Both the position numbers and the translations under genes were made by a program. From assembly GCA_034933285.1 (NCBI GenBank), contig JAYFNT010000033.1:4801-68800 (forward strand): 64,000 nt of DNA, written 5' to 3'. The stretch comes from RPRC01 sp034933285. Its GTDB lineage: Bacteria; Desulfobacterota; Desulfuromonadia; Geobacterales; Geobacteraceae. How positions within the stretch are numbered: position 1 is the stretch's first letter; every line of letters starts with the position of its first letter. Under the pieces are notes generated by a model that saw only the letters and a list, made by a program, of their open reading frames with translations, did not search any database and was not told the DNA's origin. Positions 48,352 to 56,712 of the stretch are shown here, one piece after another.

Positions 48352-48774
48352 ATGACTGAGAATGTGAACGCAGCAGACAGGCATGGCCACACACCGCTGA
48401 TCGAGGCGTCAAAGTCCGGCGACCTCGAACTTGTCAGGGATCTCATCCACTGTGGGGCCGAGGTGGATGCGAGGAGCAACAAGGGCAAGTCAGCCCTGCA
48501 TTACGCCGCAGCCAATGGCCGCGCGGGGGTTATCAAAACGCTTCTTGAGAGCGGGGCGACCGTTGATGCCCGTGACCGGGACGGCCATACTCCGCTGATG
48601 CTGGCAGCCAATTACGGCTGCAACGATTGTATCGGCCACCTGGTCGATTACGGCGCCGACGTGAGCGCCAAGACCCTGTGCGGGAACACCGCCCTGGTCT
48701 ATGCCGAAACCAACAACCATCCGGAAACGCTCGATCTTCTGAGGAAGCTGCAACGGGCCAAGACAGCTGCGTAA
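48352..48774 (+). CDS. Ankyrin-repeat protein inserted in the nuo operon
   Basis: A 140-residue soluble protein made of four ankyrin repeats, each with the TPLxEA(S/A)xxGxxxxVxxLLxxGAxVxAxxxxG consensus (HGHTPLIEASKSGDLELVRDL, SALHYAAANGRAGVIKTLLE, HTPLMLAANYGCNDCIGHLV, TALVYAETNNHPETLDLL). It should be a protein-binding scaffold. It has an excellent AAGGAGGAAGTGTT ribosome site, stands between nuoH and nuoI on the same strand, and has no signal peptide, so it is likely co-expressed with complex I. It may assist assembly or interact with the peripheral arm; that is an inference. Confidence 0.92.
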   Translation: MTENVNAADRHGHTPLIEASKSGDLELVRDLIHCGAEVDARSNKGKSALHYAAANGRAGVIKTLLESGATVDARDRDGHTPLMLAANYGCNDCIGHLVDYGADVSAKTLCGNTALVYAETNNHPETLDLLRKLQRAKTAA

Positions 48775-48832
48775 ACGCCCGTTCGAGCGCCGGATCGATG
48801 CCCGTGCCACATTGCCGGGCCAACATGGACCC

Positions 48833-49363
48833 ATGCGCTTCATATCCGATCTGAAGGCGATCGCCACCGGCTTCCGGACGACCTGGAAACATATTTTCCG
48901 CCGGCCGGTGACGATCCAGTATCCCGAAGAGAAGCGGACCCCCTTCCCACGTTACCGGGCGCGGATCGTCCTGACCCGCGACCCGGACGGCGGGGAGCGG
49001 TGCGTCGCCTGCTACCTCTGCTCCGCGGCCTGCCCGGTGGACTGCATTTCCATGCAGTCCGCCGAGCGGCCCGACGGACGGCGTTATGCGGCCTGGTTCC
49101 GCATCAACTTTTCCCGCTGCATCTTCTGCGGCCTGTGCGCCGAAGCCTGCCCCACCCTGGCGATACAGATGACCCCCGATTACGAGCTGTGCAGACGCGA
49201 CGTCATGGACCTGGTCTATGAGAAGGAAGACCTGTTGATAGACGGTTGCGGCAAAGACCCTGATTACAACTACTACCGACACTGCGGCATCGGGGTGGTG
49301 AATCCTCGCGGCGGCAATCCGGACGAGGAACCGCCGGTAGATGTGAAGACATTGTTGCCATAA
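48833..49363 (+). CDS. nuoI: NADH-quinone oxidoreductase subunit I
   Basis: A 176-residue TYKY-type ferredoxin subunit with two [4Fe-4S] clusters: Cys57, 60, 63, 67 (CVACYLCSAACPVDC) and Cys96, 99, 102, 106 (CIFCGLCAEACPTLA). An N-terminal amphipathic helix (GFRTTWKHIF) anchors it to the membrane arm. It carries electrons to N2 in the NuoB domain. The start has only a weak ribosome site; an in-frame ATG at 48824 is possible. Confidence 0.94.
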   Translation: MRFISDLKAIATGFRTTWKHIFRRPVTIQYPEEKRTPFPRYRARIVLTRDPDGGERCVACYLCSAACPVDCISMQSAERPDGRRYAAWFRINFSRCIFCGLCAEACPTLAIQMTPDYELCRRDVMDLVYEKEDLLIDGCGKDPDYNYYRHCGIGVVNPRGGNPDEEPPVDVKTLLP

Positions 49364-49374
49364 GAGCATTATGC

Positions 49375-49420
49375 GGTAGGCTATAGGCAATGGGCGATGG
49401 ACAATAGGCCCAAGCCCTAT
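49375..49420. repeat. GGCAATA-type heptad repeat, nuoI-nuoJ gap
   Basis: TAGGCTATAGGCAATGGGCGATGGACAATAGGCCC, a degenerate form of the tracts at 44001 and 56673. The gap (49364-49485) is otherwise AT-rich with no gene. Confidence 0.55.
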
Positions 49421-49485
49421 AAATATGCAATAGGTTTTCTTGTTTAAAGATTTTTCCTTGTGCCTAGTGCCTTGAGCCTGCTTTT

Positions 49486-49971
49486 ATGGAACAGACAGTT
49501 TTCTACATCCTTGCTGCGTTAGTGATCGTGGCGACTCTGCTTGCCGTAACCGAACGGCACGCGGTGCACGCAATCGTTTACCTTGCCACTTCGTTCTTCG
49601 GGCTGGCCGTGATCTTCTATCTGCTGGCTGCGCCGCTTGTCGCGGTGTTCGAGGTGATCATCTACGCGGGCGCGATCATGGTGCTGTTCCTGTTCGTCAT
49701 CATGATGCTCGACCTTGGCCATCCGGAAAAAATGAGGATGCCCGGGCCTCTCGACTGGTGGCCGGCGCTCTTCCTGGGTTCTGCGATCCTCGTGTCCTTT
49801 GCTGTCCTGGCAGCGACGGCTCCTGCCCGCAGCGCTGCCGTGCCGGGAGGGGCGGGTATCCGCGAACTGGCCGTGACCATGTACCGGAACTACGGCATCG
49901 CGGTGGAAATCGTCTCCCTGCAGTTGCTGTTCGCCCTGGTCGGAGCGTTGTACCTCGGGAGGCGGAAATGA
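49486..49971 (+). CDS. nuoJ: NADH-quinone oxidoreductase subunit J
   Basis: A 161-residue membrane subunit with five helices. The helix-3 sequence VIIYAGAIMVLFLFVIMML is the conserved pi-bulge element of NuoJ/ND6. Four-nucleotide overlap with nuoK. The loop before the last helix is typical in length. Confidence 0.93.
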   Translation: MEQTVFYILAALVIVATLLAVTERHAVHAIVYLATSFFGLAVIFYLLAAPLVAVFEVIIYAGAIMVLFLFVIMMLDLGHPEKMRMPGPLDWWPALFLGSAILVSFAVLAATAPARSAAVPGGAGIRELAVTMYRNYGIAVEIVSLQLLFALVGALYLGRRK

Positions 49972-50276
49972 TCGTGCCGTTCACCCATGTGCTCATGCTT
50001 GCCGGCCTCCTCTTTGCCATGGGCCTCGCCTGTCTCCTTGCCTGGAGATCCAACCTCATCATGATGCTCATCGGCATTGAGGTCATGCTCAATGCCGCCA
50101 TCCTGGCTTTCGTGGGGGGAGCGGCCTTCTGGGGCAACTTGGACGGCCAGGTCTTTGCCCTGTTCATCATCGCCATGACGTCGGCGGAGGTTTCCCTGGC
50201 CCTGGCCATGGTCGTCTACCTTCACCGCCGGAACAAAACCGTTGACTCCGACCGGTTCAGCACCCTGGGGGAGTAG
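49968..50276 (+). CDS. nuoK: NADH-quinone oxidoreductase subunit K
   Basis: A 102-residue, three-helix membrane subunit. The conserved helix-2 glutamates are in LIGIEVMLNAA and helix 3 (TSAEVSLALAMVVYL), which form the proton path between NuoH and NuoN. It overlaps nuoJ by 4 nt and is separated from nuoL by a single base. Confidence 0.95.
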   Translation: MIVPFTHVLMLAGLLFAMGLACLLAWRSNLIMMLIGIEVMLNAAILAFVGGAAFWGNLDGQVFALFIIAMTSAEVSLALAMVVYLHRRNKTVDSDRFSTLGE

Positions 50277-50277
50277 C

Positions 50278-52143
50278 ATGGAATTTTGCCTCTCCCTCAT
50301 TATCCTGTTTCCGATCCTGGGCGGCGCCCTGATTGCCCTGGCAGGCTCCGGGCTTCACCGCCGATTCAGCGAGCTGGCAGCCTGCGGAGCGGTGGGCGGG
50401 GCCTTTGCCGCTTCCCTGGCAGCTTTCCTCGGCTATCGCAATCCGGTAACGGTGCAACCGGGGCGCTGGCTTTCGGTCTTCGATCTGTCGGCGCCCTTCT
50501 CCCTTTCCTACGATCCCCTAGCGGCAGTGATGTGCCTGATGGTGACCTTCGTTTCCGGCCTGATACTGGTCTACTCTGTCAACTATATGGCCGGGGAAGC
50601 GGACCATGCCCGCTTCTTCTCGCTGATGAGCCTGTTTGTCGGCGCCATGCTGCTCCTGGTGCTGGCGGGCAATCTCCCACTCATGTTCCTGGGCTGGGAA
50701 GGGGTCGGTTTCTGCTCGTACGCGCTGATCGGGTTTTGGTACGGTGAAGAGAAGAATGCCACCGCCGGCCGGAAGGCCTTTCTCGTCACCAGGATCGGGG
50801 ACGTCGCTTTCAGCATCGCCATATTCTGGCTGTTCACGCTCTGCGGAACAGTATCCATTTCGACCGTCAACGGCATGGCAGCCGCGCTGCCGGCAGGAGT
50901 GGTCACCGCTGTCGGCTTCCTGCTCTTGGGCGGCGCCATGGGGAAATCAGCCCAGATGCCCCTCATGGTCTGGCTGCCCGATGCCATGGCAGGCCCCACG
51001 CCGGTCTCCGCGCTGATCCATGCCGCAACCATGGTCACGGCGGGTGTCTATCTGCTGATCCGCTTTTTTCCCCTGATCGGTTCTTCCGCGCCGGTCTGCG
51101 CGGCCATAGCGATCACCGGCGGTCTCACCGCCTTCTATGCCGCTTCCTGCGCTCTTGCGCAACGGGATCTCAAGAGGATCCTGGCCTACTCCACCATGAG
51201 CCAGATCGGCTACATGATGCTGGGCGTCGGCAGCGGCGCCCTCACTGCAGCCACTTTCCACCTGGTTGAGCATTCGTTCTACAAATCGCTGCTCTTTCTC
51301 GGCGCGGGATGCGTGATTACCGCCCTGAGCCACGAACAGGACATATTCCGCATGGGAGGGCTGCGCAGGGCCATGCCCGGCGCCTACTGGCCGTTCCTGG
51401 CCGGCGCGGCCTGCCTGGCGGGGCTGCCCCTCACCGGCGGGTTCTTCAGCAAGGACGGCATCCTGGAGGCGGTGTTCGCCAGGGGCGGGCCCCTGTATCT
51501 TTCCCTCTATGTGGTGGGCGTTTTCACTGCCTTTCTTACAGTCATCTACACATTTCGCATGGTATTCGTTGTTTTTCACGGAGACGACCGGAAAATTCAC
51601 GACGGTGTCCATTCCATGGAAAAGATCCTGGTGCCGCTGGCACTGCTCGGATTTTTCGGAGAAATCATGAACCTGCCGGCATATCTCGGGATGGGCAGCT
51701 GGCTCGACGACTTCCTGGGCTTCACGGGATCCGGGCATGGCCGGATGTTGCCGCGCCGGGTGGAAATCGGCCTGCAGCTGTTGGCGGCCGCGGTCGCCGT
51801 AGGCGGACTGCTGCTGGCACGCGCCCGTTACGGGAACGGCAGGGGGCGTGAAAGCGAACGGGAATCCAGTGACGGCTTCCGGGGATTCCTGGCCAATGGC
51901 TGGTACTTCGACGAACTGTACCGGGTTCTGTTCGTGGAACCCTTCCTGGGGGTTGCCCGGTTTCTCCGTGACCCGGTCGAGGAGGGAGTGGTCGTCCCTC
52001 TGCCCGACCGCATCGGCGCCAAGGTGGCCGACGGAGGGAGATTCCTGGCGAAATGGAGCTGCGGCAGGGTTTCCGTCTACCTGGCGAGTTTCGCCGGTGG
52101 CGGCGCGCTGCTGCTTGGATACCTGGCATGGTTGCTATTCTGA
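50278..52143 (+). CDS. nuoL: NADH-quinone oxidoreductase subunit L
   Basis: A 621-residue antiporter-like subunit with about 16 helices and the long amphipathic lateral helix at its C-terminus. Motifs include FLGWEGVGFCSYALIGFW (helix 5 glutamate), GKSAQMPLMVWLPDAMAGPTPVSALIHAATMV and LAYSTMSQIGYM. It pumps protons at the distal end of the membrane arm. It has GGGGGAGTAGC before ATG 50278. Confidence 0.96.
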   Translation: MEFCLSLIILFPILGGALIALAGSGLHRRFSELAACGAVGGAFAASLAAFLGYRNPVTVQPGRWLSVFDLSAPFSLSYDPLAAVMCLMVTFVSGLILVYSVNYMAGEADHARFFSLMSLFVGAMLLLVLAGNLPLMFLGWEGVGFCSYALIGFWYGEEKNATAGRKAFLVTRIGDVAFSIAIFWLFTLCGTVSISTVNGMAAALPAGVVTAVGFLLLGGAMGKSAQMPLMVWLPDAMAGPTPVSALIHAATMVTAGVYLLIRFFPLIGSSAPVCAAIAITGGLTAFYAASCALAQRDLKRILAYSTMSQIGYMMLGVGSGALTAATFHLVEHSFYKSLLFLGAGCVITALSHEQDIFRMGGLRRAMPGAYWPFLAGAACLAGLPLTGGFFSKDGILEAVFARGGPLYLSLYVVGVFTAFLTVIYTFRMVFVVFHGDDRKIHDGVHSMEKILVPLALLGFFGEIMNLPAYLGMGSWLDDFLGFTGSGHGRMLPRRVEIGLQLLAAAVAVGGLLLARARYGNGRGRESERESSDGFRGFLANGWYFDELYRVLFVEPFLGVARFLRDPVEEGVVVPLPDRIGAKVADGGRFLAKWSCGRVSVYLASFAGGGALLLGYLAWLLF

Positions 52144-52162
52144 TACGTTACGGGAAGGTCCT

Positions 52163-53662
52163 GTGCTAGACAACTATCCGATCCTCTCAATTCTCATCTT
52201 CCTTCCTTTTATCGGAGGGCTTGCCCTGCTTGCCATGAGGGAACATGCCGGCATCTGCCGTTTCGCAGCGCTTGGCGTCTCCTTGCTGGAACTGGTGCTG
52301 GCGGGCGCCGTGTGGATTGCAGCTCCAGGGGCATCTGCCGCTGGGGCGCTCCCCGGTTTCTTCCTGGTGGAGGACCTGCCCTGGATCGAGCGTTTCGGAA
52401 TTCGCTATTTCCTGGCCATGGACGGAATCAGCCTGCTTATGGTTCTGCTGGGGGCTTTCCTGGTCACGATTGCCATACTGTTTTCATGGAAGAACATCAC
52501 CCACGGGGTCGCCCGGTACCATTCCCTGCTGCTCCTTGCGACTGCCGGGATGCTGGGGGTATTCCTTTCCCAGGACCTGTTCCTTTTCTACATGTTCTGG
52601 GAACTGATGCTGATACCCCTGTTCTGCCTGATCGTATACTGGGGGAGCGGCCGTCCCTTCAGGGCTGCCATGCGGTTCTTCCTCTTCACCATGGGCGGTT
52701 CGGCACTGATGCTGCTGGCCATAATCGGGCTGCACCTGGCCCATGGAAGCGCCACCGGAGTCTACACGTTCGCCATGCCCGAACTGCTTCGCACTCCTAT
52801 GACACCGCAGTTGTCCTGCTGGCTGTTCGCGGCATTCATGGTCGCTTTTGCCGTCAAGACACCCGTTTTTCCATTCCACGGCTGGTTGCCTGACGCTTAT
52901 ACGTCAGCGCCCGTTGCGGCAACGGTGCTGCTGGCGGGCCTCATGGCAAAAACCGGAGTCTACGGAATGCTCCGGTTCGCCTTTCCACTGTTCCCCCAAG
53001 CTGCCGCCTTTTTTGCCCCGGCATTGATGGTCCTGGCGGTAGCCGGTATCCTGTATTCTTCGTGGCTGGCCTGCGCCCAGTCCGACATCAAACGGCTGCT
53101 GGCCTATTCGAGCTTCGGCCACACCGGTTTCATGGTGCTGGGGGTTGCCGCCTGGACACCGGTGGCGCTGGCCGGGTCGGTCATGCAGATGGTGAACCAC
53201 GGCATCACCGCCAGCGCCATGTTCCTGATGGCCGGGATACTGGAGGAGAGGTCGGGCTCGCGGCATATGGCGGGATTCGGCGGGCTCTGGGGCAGGATGC
53301 CGGTCTTCGGCGCTTTCTTCCTGCTTTTTTCCCTGTCCAGTCTCGGCCTGCCCGGCCTGAACAACTTCGTCGGCGAATTCCTCATCCTCGCCGGTACGTT
53401 CCGCGTTTCTCCCGTCGCGACAGTCGCCGCACTGTGCGGGATGGTCCTGGTCCTGATCTATTCTCTGAAACTGGTGCAGCAGCTCCTGTTCGGGCGCGGA
53501 AAAAACGCGGGGGACTGTGCCGACCTTTCCCTGCGCGAGAAGGTCATGGTCACGATTCTGGCAGCTCTGGTTGTTCTGCTCGGGATTTACCCTGCCCCGG
53601 TCCTTGACCTGGCCGGGCTTCCCGTTGCCCTGCTTACCGGTGGAAGGGGGGTATTGCCGTGA
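52163..53662 (+). CDS. nuoM: NADH-quinone oxidoreductase subunit M
   Basis: A 499-residue, 14-helix antiporter-like subunit: FYMFWELMLIPLFCLI (the key glutamate) and FAVKTPVFPFHGWLPDAYTSAP are the diagnostic blocks, with LLAYSSFGHTGFMVLG in helix 10. The start is GTG 52163 after CGGGAAGGTCCT. It overlaps nuoN by 4 nt. Confidence 0.96.
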   Translation: MLDNYPILSILIFLPFIGGLALLAMREHAGICRFAALGVSLLELVLAGAVWIAAPGASAAGALPGFFLVEDLPWIERFGIRYFLAMDGISLLMVLLGAFLVTIAILFSWKNITHGVARYHSLLLLATAGMLGVFLSQDLFLFYMFWELMLIPLFCLIVYWGSGRPFRAAMRFFLFTMGGSALMLLAIIGLHLAHGSATGVYTFAMPELLRTPMTPQLSCWLFAAFMVAFAVKTPVFPFHGWLPDAYTSAPVAATVLLAGLMAKTGVYGMLRFAFPLFPQAAAFFAPALMVLAVAGILYSSWLACAQSDIKRLLAYSSFGHTGFMVLGVAAWTPVALAGSVMQMVNHGITASAMFLMAGILEERSGSRHMAGFGGLWGRMPVFGAFFLLFSLSSLGLPGLNNFVGEFLILAGTFRVSPVATVAALCGMVLVLIYSLKLVQQLLFGRGKNAGDCADLSLREKVMVTILAALVVLLGIYPAPVLDLAGLPVALLTGGRGVLP

Positions 53663-55077
53663 CCTTTGCCGATCTCTGGGCAGCGCTTCCCCTGCTCATC
53701 ATTGCGTCGGGGGCCTTGGCAATCCTGCTTTGCGGCGCATTCGCGCCGGGCCGCCAAGGTACCTGGATCGGCGTTGCCGCGGCCATAGGCGCTGCCCTCT
53801 GGGCCTTGCAGGCGCCGCCGCAAAACATCGCACCCCTCTTGGGGCTGGCTGCCACGCCCTTTGCCCGTTTCTTCACGGTCCTTTTCAGCCTGACTGCAGC
53901 CGCGGCGCTGCTTCTTTCCCACTCCTACAACGACCGGTGGGGAATCCGGGGCGAGGAGTATCCGGCCACGGTTCTGTTCGCCCTGTTCGGCATGTCGGTG
54001 CTGGCCGCATCCGTCAACCTGCTGACCCTTTTCCTCGGCCTGGAATCCCTGACGTTTGCCTTCTATATCCTGACCGCCATTGATCGCGATCGGCCCCGCT
54101 CCGTTGAGGCGGGGATGAAATACCTGCTCATGGGCGCTTCGGCAGCTGCGTTCATCGCTTTCGGAACAGCTCTTTTCTATGGGGGGACCGGCACGCTCGA
54201 GATCGCAAGTGCCGTGCAGCCGGTCACCCCTGAGGGAAGCGTTAACCCGCTGGTCATTGCCGGCTGGGGCTTCGTACTCCTGGGCATGGCGTTCAAGCTG
54301 TCCCTGGCGCCTGCACACCTCTGGACCCCGGATGTCTACCAGGGTGCGCCGCCGACAGTAGTGGCGTTCCTTTCCACCGGGTCGAAGGCAGCCTCCTATG
54401 CAGCCCTCATCCTGCTCCTTTACCCCCTTCAACATGGTTGGAGCTATCTTCACGGGCCTCTTTGGGCGCTGTCGCTCCTGTCCATGGCGATCGGAAACCT
54501 GGCTGCGCTGCGACAACATAACTTGAGGAGAATGCTTGCATACTCCTCCATAGCCCAGATGGGCTACGTGGCCCTTGCAATGCTTACCGGAACGGCCGAG
54601 GGCTTTGCCGCGGTGATTTTTTATCTCGTCGCTTATACCGCCGCGAACCTGTCGGCTTTCGGCGCAGTCGCGTCACTTTCGGGTGAGGGTTTTGCAGCCG
54701 AGGAGATCGATGGCCTGAGGGGTATGGGCAGGAGCCGGCCGTTTCGTGGCGGGATACTTGCCCTTGCCTTGCTGTCGTTGGCCGGGATACCGCTGACGGC
54801 CGGGTTCATGGCCAAATTCGGGGTATTTGCCGCGGCATTCAGAGGCGGGGAGATCGGGCTCGCCGTAATCGGGGTAGGCATGGCGGCCATCTCGGTATAT
54901 TATTACCTTCGCGTCGCTTCGATACTCTACGGGAGGACTCCGGAAACGCCTGTGAGTGTGCCAAGGCTCGAAAAACAGGAGGCGCTTGCCCTTGCCGTCA
55001 CGGGGTTGGCAGTGGTTTTCCTCGGGGTTTTTCCGGACCGCCTGTTACAGGTCATACGGATGCTGGTCGAAAGGTAG
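53659..55077 (+). CDS. nuoN: NADH-quinone oxidoreductase subunit N
   Basis: A 472-residue antiporter-like subunit with 14 helices. Diagnostic blocks are FLGLESLTFAFYIL, GMAFKLSLAPAHLWTPDVYQGAP and RRMLAYSSIAQMGYV. GTG start 53659 overlaps the nuoM stop. It ends the nuo operon; no simple intrinsic terminator follows, but a 208-bp inverted-repeat element begins 3 nt downstream. Confidence 0.95.
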   Translation: MTFADLWAALPLLIIASGALAILLCGAFAPGRQGTWIGVAAAIGAALWALQAPPQNIAPLLGLAATPFARFFTVLFSLTAAAALLLSHSYNDRWGIRGEEYPATVLFALFGMSVLAASVNLLTLFLGLESLTFAFYILTAIDRDRPRSVEAGMKYLLMGASAAAFIAFGTALFYGGTGTLEIASAVQPVTPEGSVNPLVIAGWGFVLLGMAFKLSLAPAHLWTPDVYQGAPPTVVAFLSTGSKAASYAALILLLYPLQHGWSYLHGPLWALSLLSMAIGNLAALRQHNLRRMLAYSSIAQMGYVALAMLTGTAEGFAAVIFYLVAYTAANLSAFGAVASLSGEGFAAEEIDGLRGMGRSRPFRGGILALALLSLAGIPLTAGFMAKFGVFAAAFRGGEIGLAVIGVGMAAISVYYYLRVASILYGRTPETPVSVPRLEKQEALALAVTGLAVVFLGVFPDRLLQVIRMLVER

Positions 55078-55080
55078 GCA

Positions 55081-55288
55081 GTTTCCGGATCGGAAAGGGT
55101 GCTTTTGATTCGGCCGATGGCCTCACCCTGACGGGCAGCCCTTGCTGTCCAATCCGGTGAGTCTGGATTGTCCGCCCTGGCTGTGTCAATCTGCGGGCTT
55201 GCTTGTGCGACGTACTAGAGTACGCCTCCGCGCAACCCCTTTGATTTCCTTGCCAGAACGAAAAATCCCCTCTTTCCGATCCGGAAAC
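55081..55288. repeat. 208-bp element bounded by a perfect 17-bp inverted repeat
   Basis: GTTTCCGGATCGGAAAG at 55081-55097 is the exact reverse complement of 55272-55288. Between them lies a GC-rich segment with a CGTACTAGAGTACG palindrome at about 55209-55222 and no coding capacity. The arrangement (terminal inverted repeats, internal palindrome, intergenic site right after a stop codon) suggests a miniature mobile or dispersed repeat element; its long-range hairpin could also end nuo transcription. Confidence 0.6.
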
Positions 55289-55486
55289 GTAACCGGTGCC
55301 CATCCGGCCTCATTGAGACTTTTTGGACGGAGGCCCTGTGTCCGAATCATGCCAGGTATGCTCGGGTAATGCTCCCTCATCGCGAACACAGCGGAAATGC
55401 ATGGGAATCGGCCCAGAAATCAATTGACAGGGTTGCCGTGTCTTGATAGGTTAAAAGTTACCTGCTGAATCAAAAATGCTGATCGT

Positions 55487-55581
55487 TCAACGCTGGGGGA
55501 GTTTCGACTGAGAGTCCGTTTCAGATGATGCGGGCAACCCTTTGAACCTGATCCGGGTAATGCCGGCGGAGGGAAGCGGGA
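55487..55581 (+). ncRNA. TPP riboswitch (THI element)
   Basis: The conserved THI-box blocks are present in order: CTGGGGGAGTTTCGACTGAGAG (pyrimidine-sensing arm, positions 55493-55514) and CCCTTTGAACCTGATCCGGGTAATGCCGGCGGAGGGAA (pyrophosphate arm, positions 55538-55575). The closing helix P1 is formed by CGCT near 55491 and AGCG near 55575. It should bind thiamine pyrophosphate and control thiS-thiG-thiE immediately downstream. Confidence 0.95.
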
Positions 55582-55605
55582 TTCGGGCATTCTGCCCTGC
55601 TCCAG

Positions 55606-55625
55606 GCCGCTTCCGCGGCTTTTTT
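55606..55625 (+). terminator. Riboswitch-controlled terminator
   Basis: Stem GCCGC (55606-55610) and GCGGC (55615-55619), loop TTCC, then T6. The left side and loop, CCGCTTCC (55607-55614), are perfectly complementary to GGAAGCGG (55572-55579) at the 3' end of the riboswitch. Terminator and that antiterminator pairing exclude each other, so TPP binding (which holds AGCG in P1) should favour termination. Confidence 0.8.
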
Positions 55626-55671
55626 GCTTTCCCGTGCAGCTCATGGCCTGAACAGTTTGCGGGAGGACGAC

Positions 55672-55869
55672 ATGGACATAATGTTAAACGGCGAATCGAG
55701 GAGCGTGGCCTGCCGGACGGTAACCGAACTGCTGGAACTGCTCGGGATCGACCCGAGGAGGGTGGCGGTCGAACTGAATATGGAGATATTGCCGAAGGCC
55801 GATTACGGGACAAGAGCGCTCAGCAATGGCGATCGGATCGAAATTGTTCACTTTGTGGGTGGCGGATAA
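55672..55869 (+). CDS. thiS: Thiamine biosynthesis sulfur carrier ThiS
   Basis: A 65-residue ubiquitin-fold sulfur carrier ending in the required Gly-Gly (VHFVGGG). The C-terminal glycine is adenylated and converted to thiocarboxylate, donating sulfur to the thiazole made by ThiG. Start 55672 is preceded by GCGGGAGGACGAC. It is the first gene after the riboswitch and lies 17 nt upstream of thiG. Confidence 0.94.
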   Translation: MDIMLNGESRSVACRTVTELLELLGIDPRRVAVELNMEILPKADYGTRALSNGDRIEIVHFVGGG

Positions 55870-55886
55870 GGGAAAGGAGCGGTAAG

Positions 55887-56672
55887 ATGTCTGCGCAAAC
55901 GGATAAACTGGTAATCGGGGGAAGGGAGTTTTCTTCCAGGCTCATGGTCGGAACCGGTAAATATGCCGATTTCCGGCAGATGGCCCGGGCTTTGGAGATA
56001 TCAGGGGCGGAAATAGTCACGGTGGCCGTCCGCAGGGTCAACATATCCGACCGGGGCAAAGAATCTCTGCTCGACTATCTGGATACTTCAAGATATACCC
56101 TTCTGCCCAACACAGCCGGGTGTTATACTGCCGATGACGCAGTACGCACCTGTCGACTGGCGCGGGAGGCGGGATTGTCCGATTTCGTCAAGCTGGAAGT
56201 GCTGGGCGACGAGAAGACGCTTTTCCCTGACAACGAGGAATTGCTTAAGGCGGCGAAAATCCTGGTCAAGGAAGGCTTTACCGTCCTGCCGTACACCAGC
56301 GATGACCCGATCCTTTGCAGGAAACTGGAAGATCTCGGATGTGCCGCGGTTATGCCGCTCGGCGCGCCGATCGGAAGCGGCCTGGGCATTTGCAACCCCT
56401 ACAATATCAGGATCATAATGGAGACGGTCAAGATCCCGGTCATTGTTGATGCCGGGGTGGGGACGGCGTCGGACGCCGCAGTAGCAATGGAATTGGGGTG
56501 TGACGGAGTGTTGATGAACACCGGCATCGCCGGGGCCAAGGATCCCATTGCCATGGCTGAAGCCATGAAGCTGGCAGTCATTGCAGGTCGCCTGGCATAC
56601 CATGCCGGACGCATACCGAGGAAGCTCTATGCAACGGCCTCCAGCCCGCTGGAAGGAATAATAGGAGAATAG
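55887..56672 (+). CDS. thiG: Thiazole synthase ThiG
   Basis: A 261-residue TIM-barrel enzyme that condenses deoxyxylulose phosphate, dehydroglycine/iminoglycine and ThiS-thiocarboxylate into the thiazole phosphate. Visible are SRLMVGTGKY, the LLPNTAGCYTADDAVR block, VKLEVLGDEKTLFPD with the Schiff-base lysine region, and GAPIGSGLGICNP with VIVDAGVGTASDA as the phosphate site. Start 55887 has AAAGGAGCGGTAAG. No ThiH or ThiF is visible here. Confidence 0.96.
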   Translation: MSAQTDKLVIGGREFSSRLMVGTGKYADFRQMARALEISGAEIVTVAVRRVNISDRGKESLLDYLDTSRYTLLPNTAGCYTADDAVRTCRLAREAGLSDFVKLEVLGDEKTLFPDNEELLKAAKILVKEGFTVLPYTSDDPILCRKLEDLGCAAVMPLGAPIGSGLGICNPYNIRIIMETVKIPVIVDAGVGTASDAAVAMELGCDGVLMNTGIAGAKDPIAMAEAMKLAVIAGRLAYHAGRIPRKLYATASSPLEGIIGE

Positions 56673-56712
56673 GGGCAGGCAATGGGCAATGGGCAATAGG
56701 CGATGAGCAAGG
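56673..56712. repeat. GGCAATG/GGCAATA heptad repeat overlapping the thiE start
   Basis: GGCAATGGGCAATGGGCAATAGGCGATGAGCAAGGGGCGAAA, closely matching the tract at 44001 including the following GGCGATG and GGCGAAA. The annotated thiE ATG (56703) lies inside it. Confidence 0.65.

Noticed and set aside
55142..55389. Short frames within and beside the inverted-repeat element
   Set aside because: Opposite-strand frames of similar length arise from the palindromic, GC-rich repeat; no ribosome sites.
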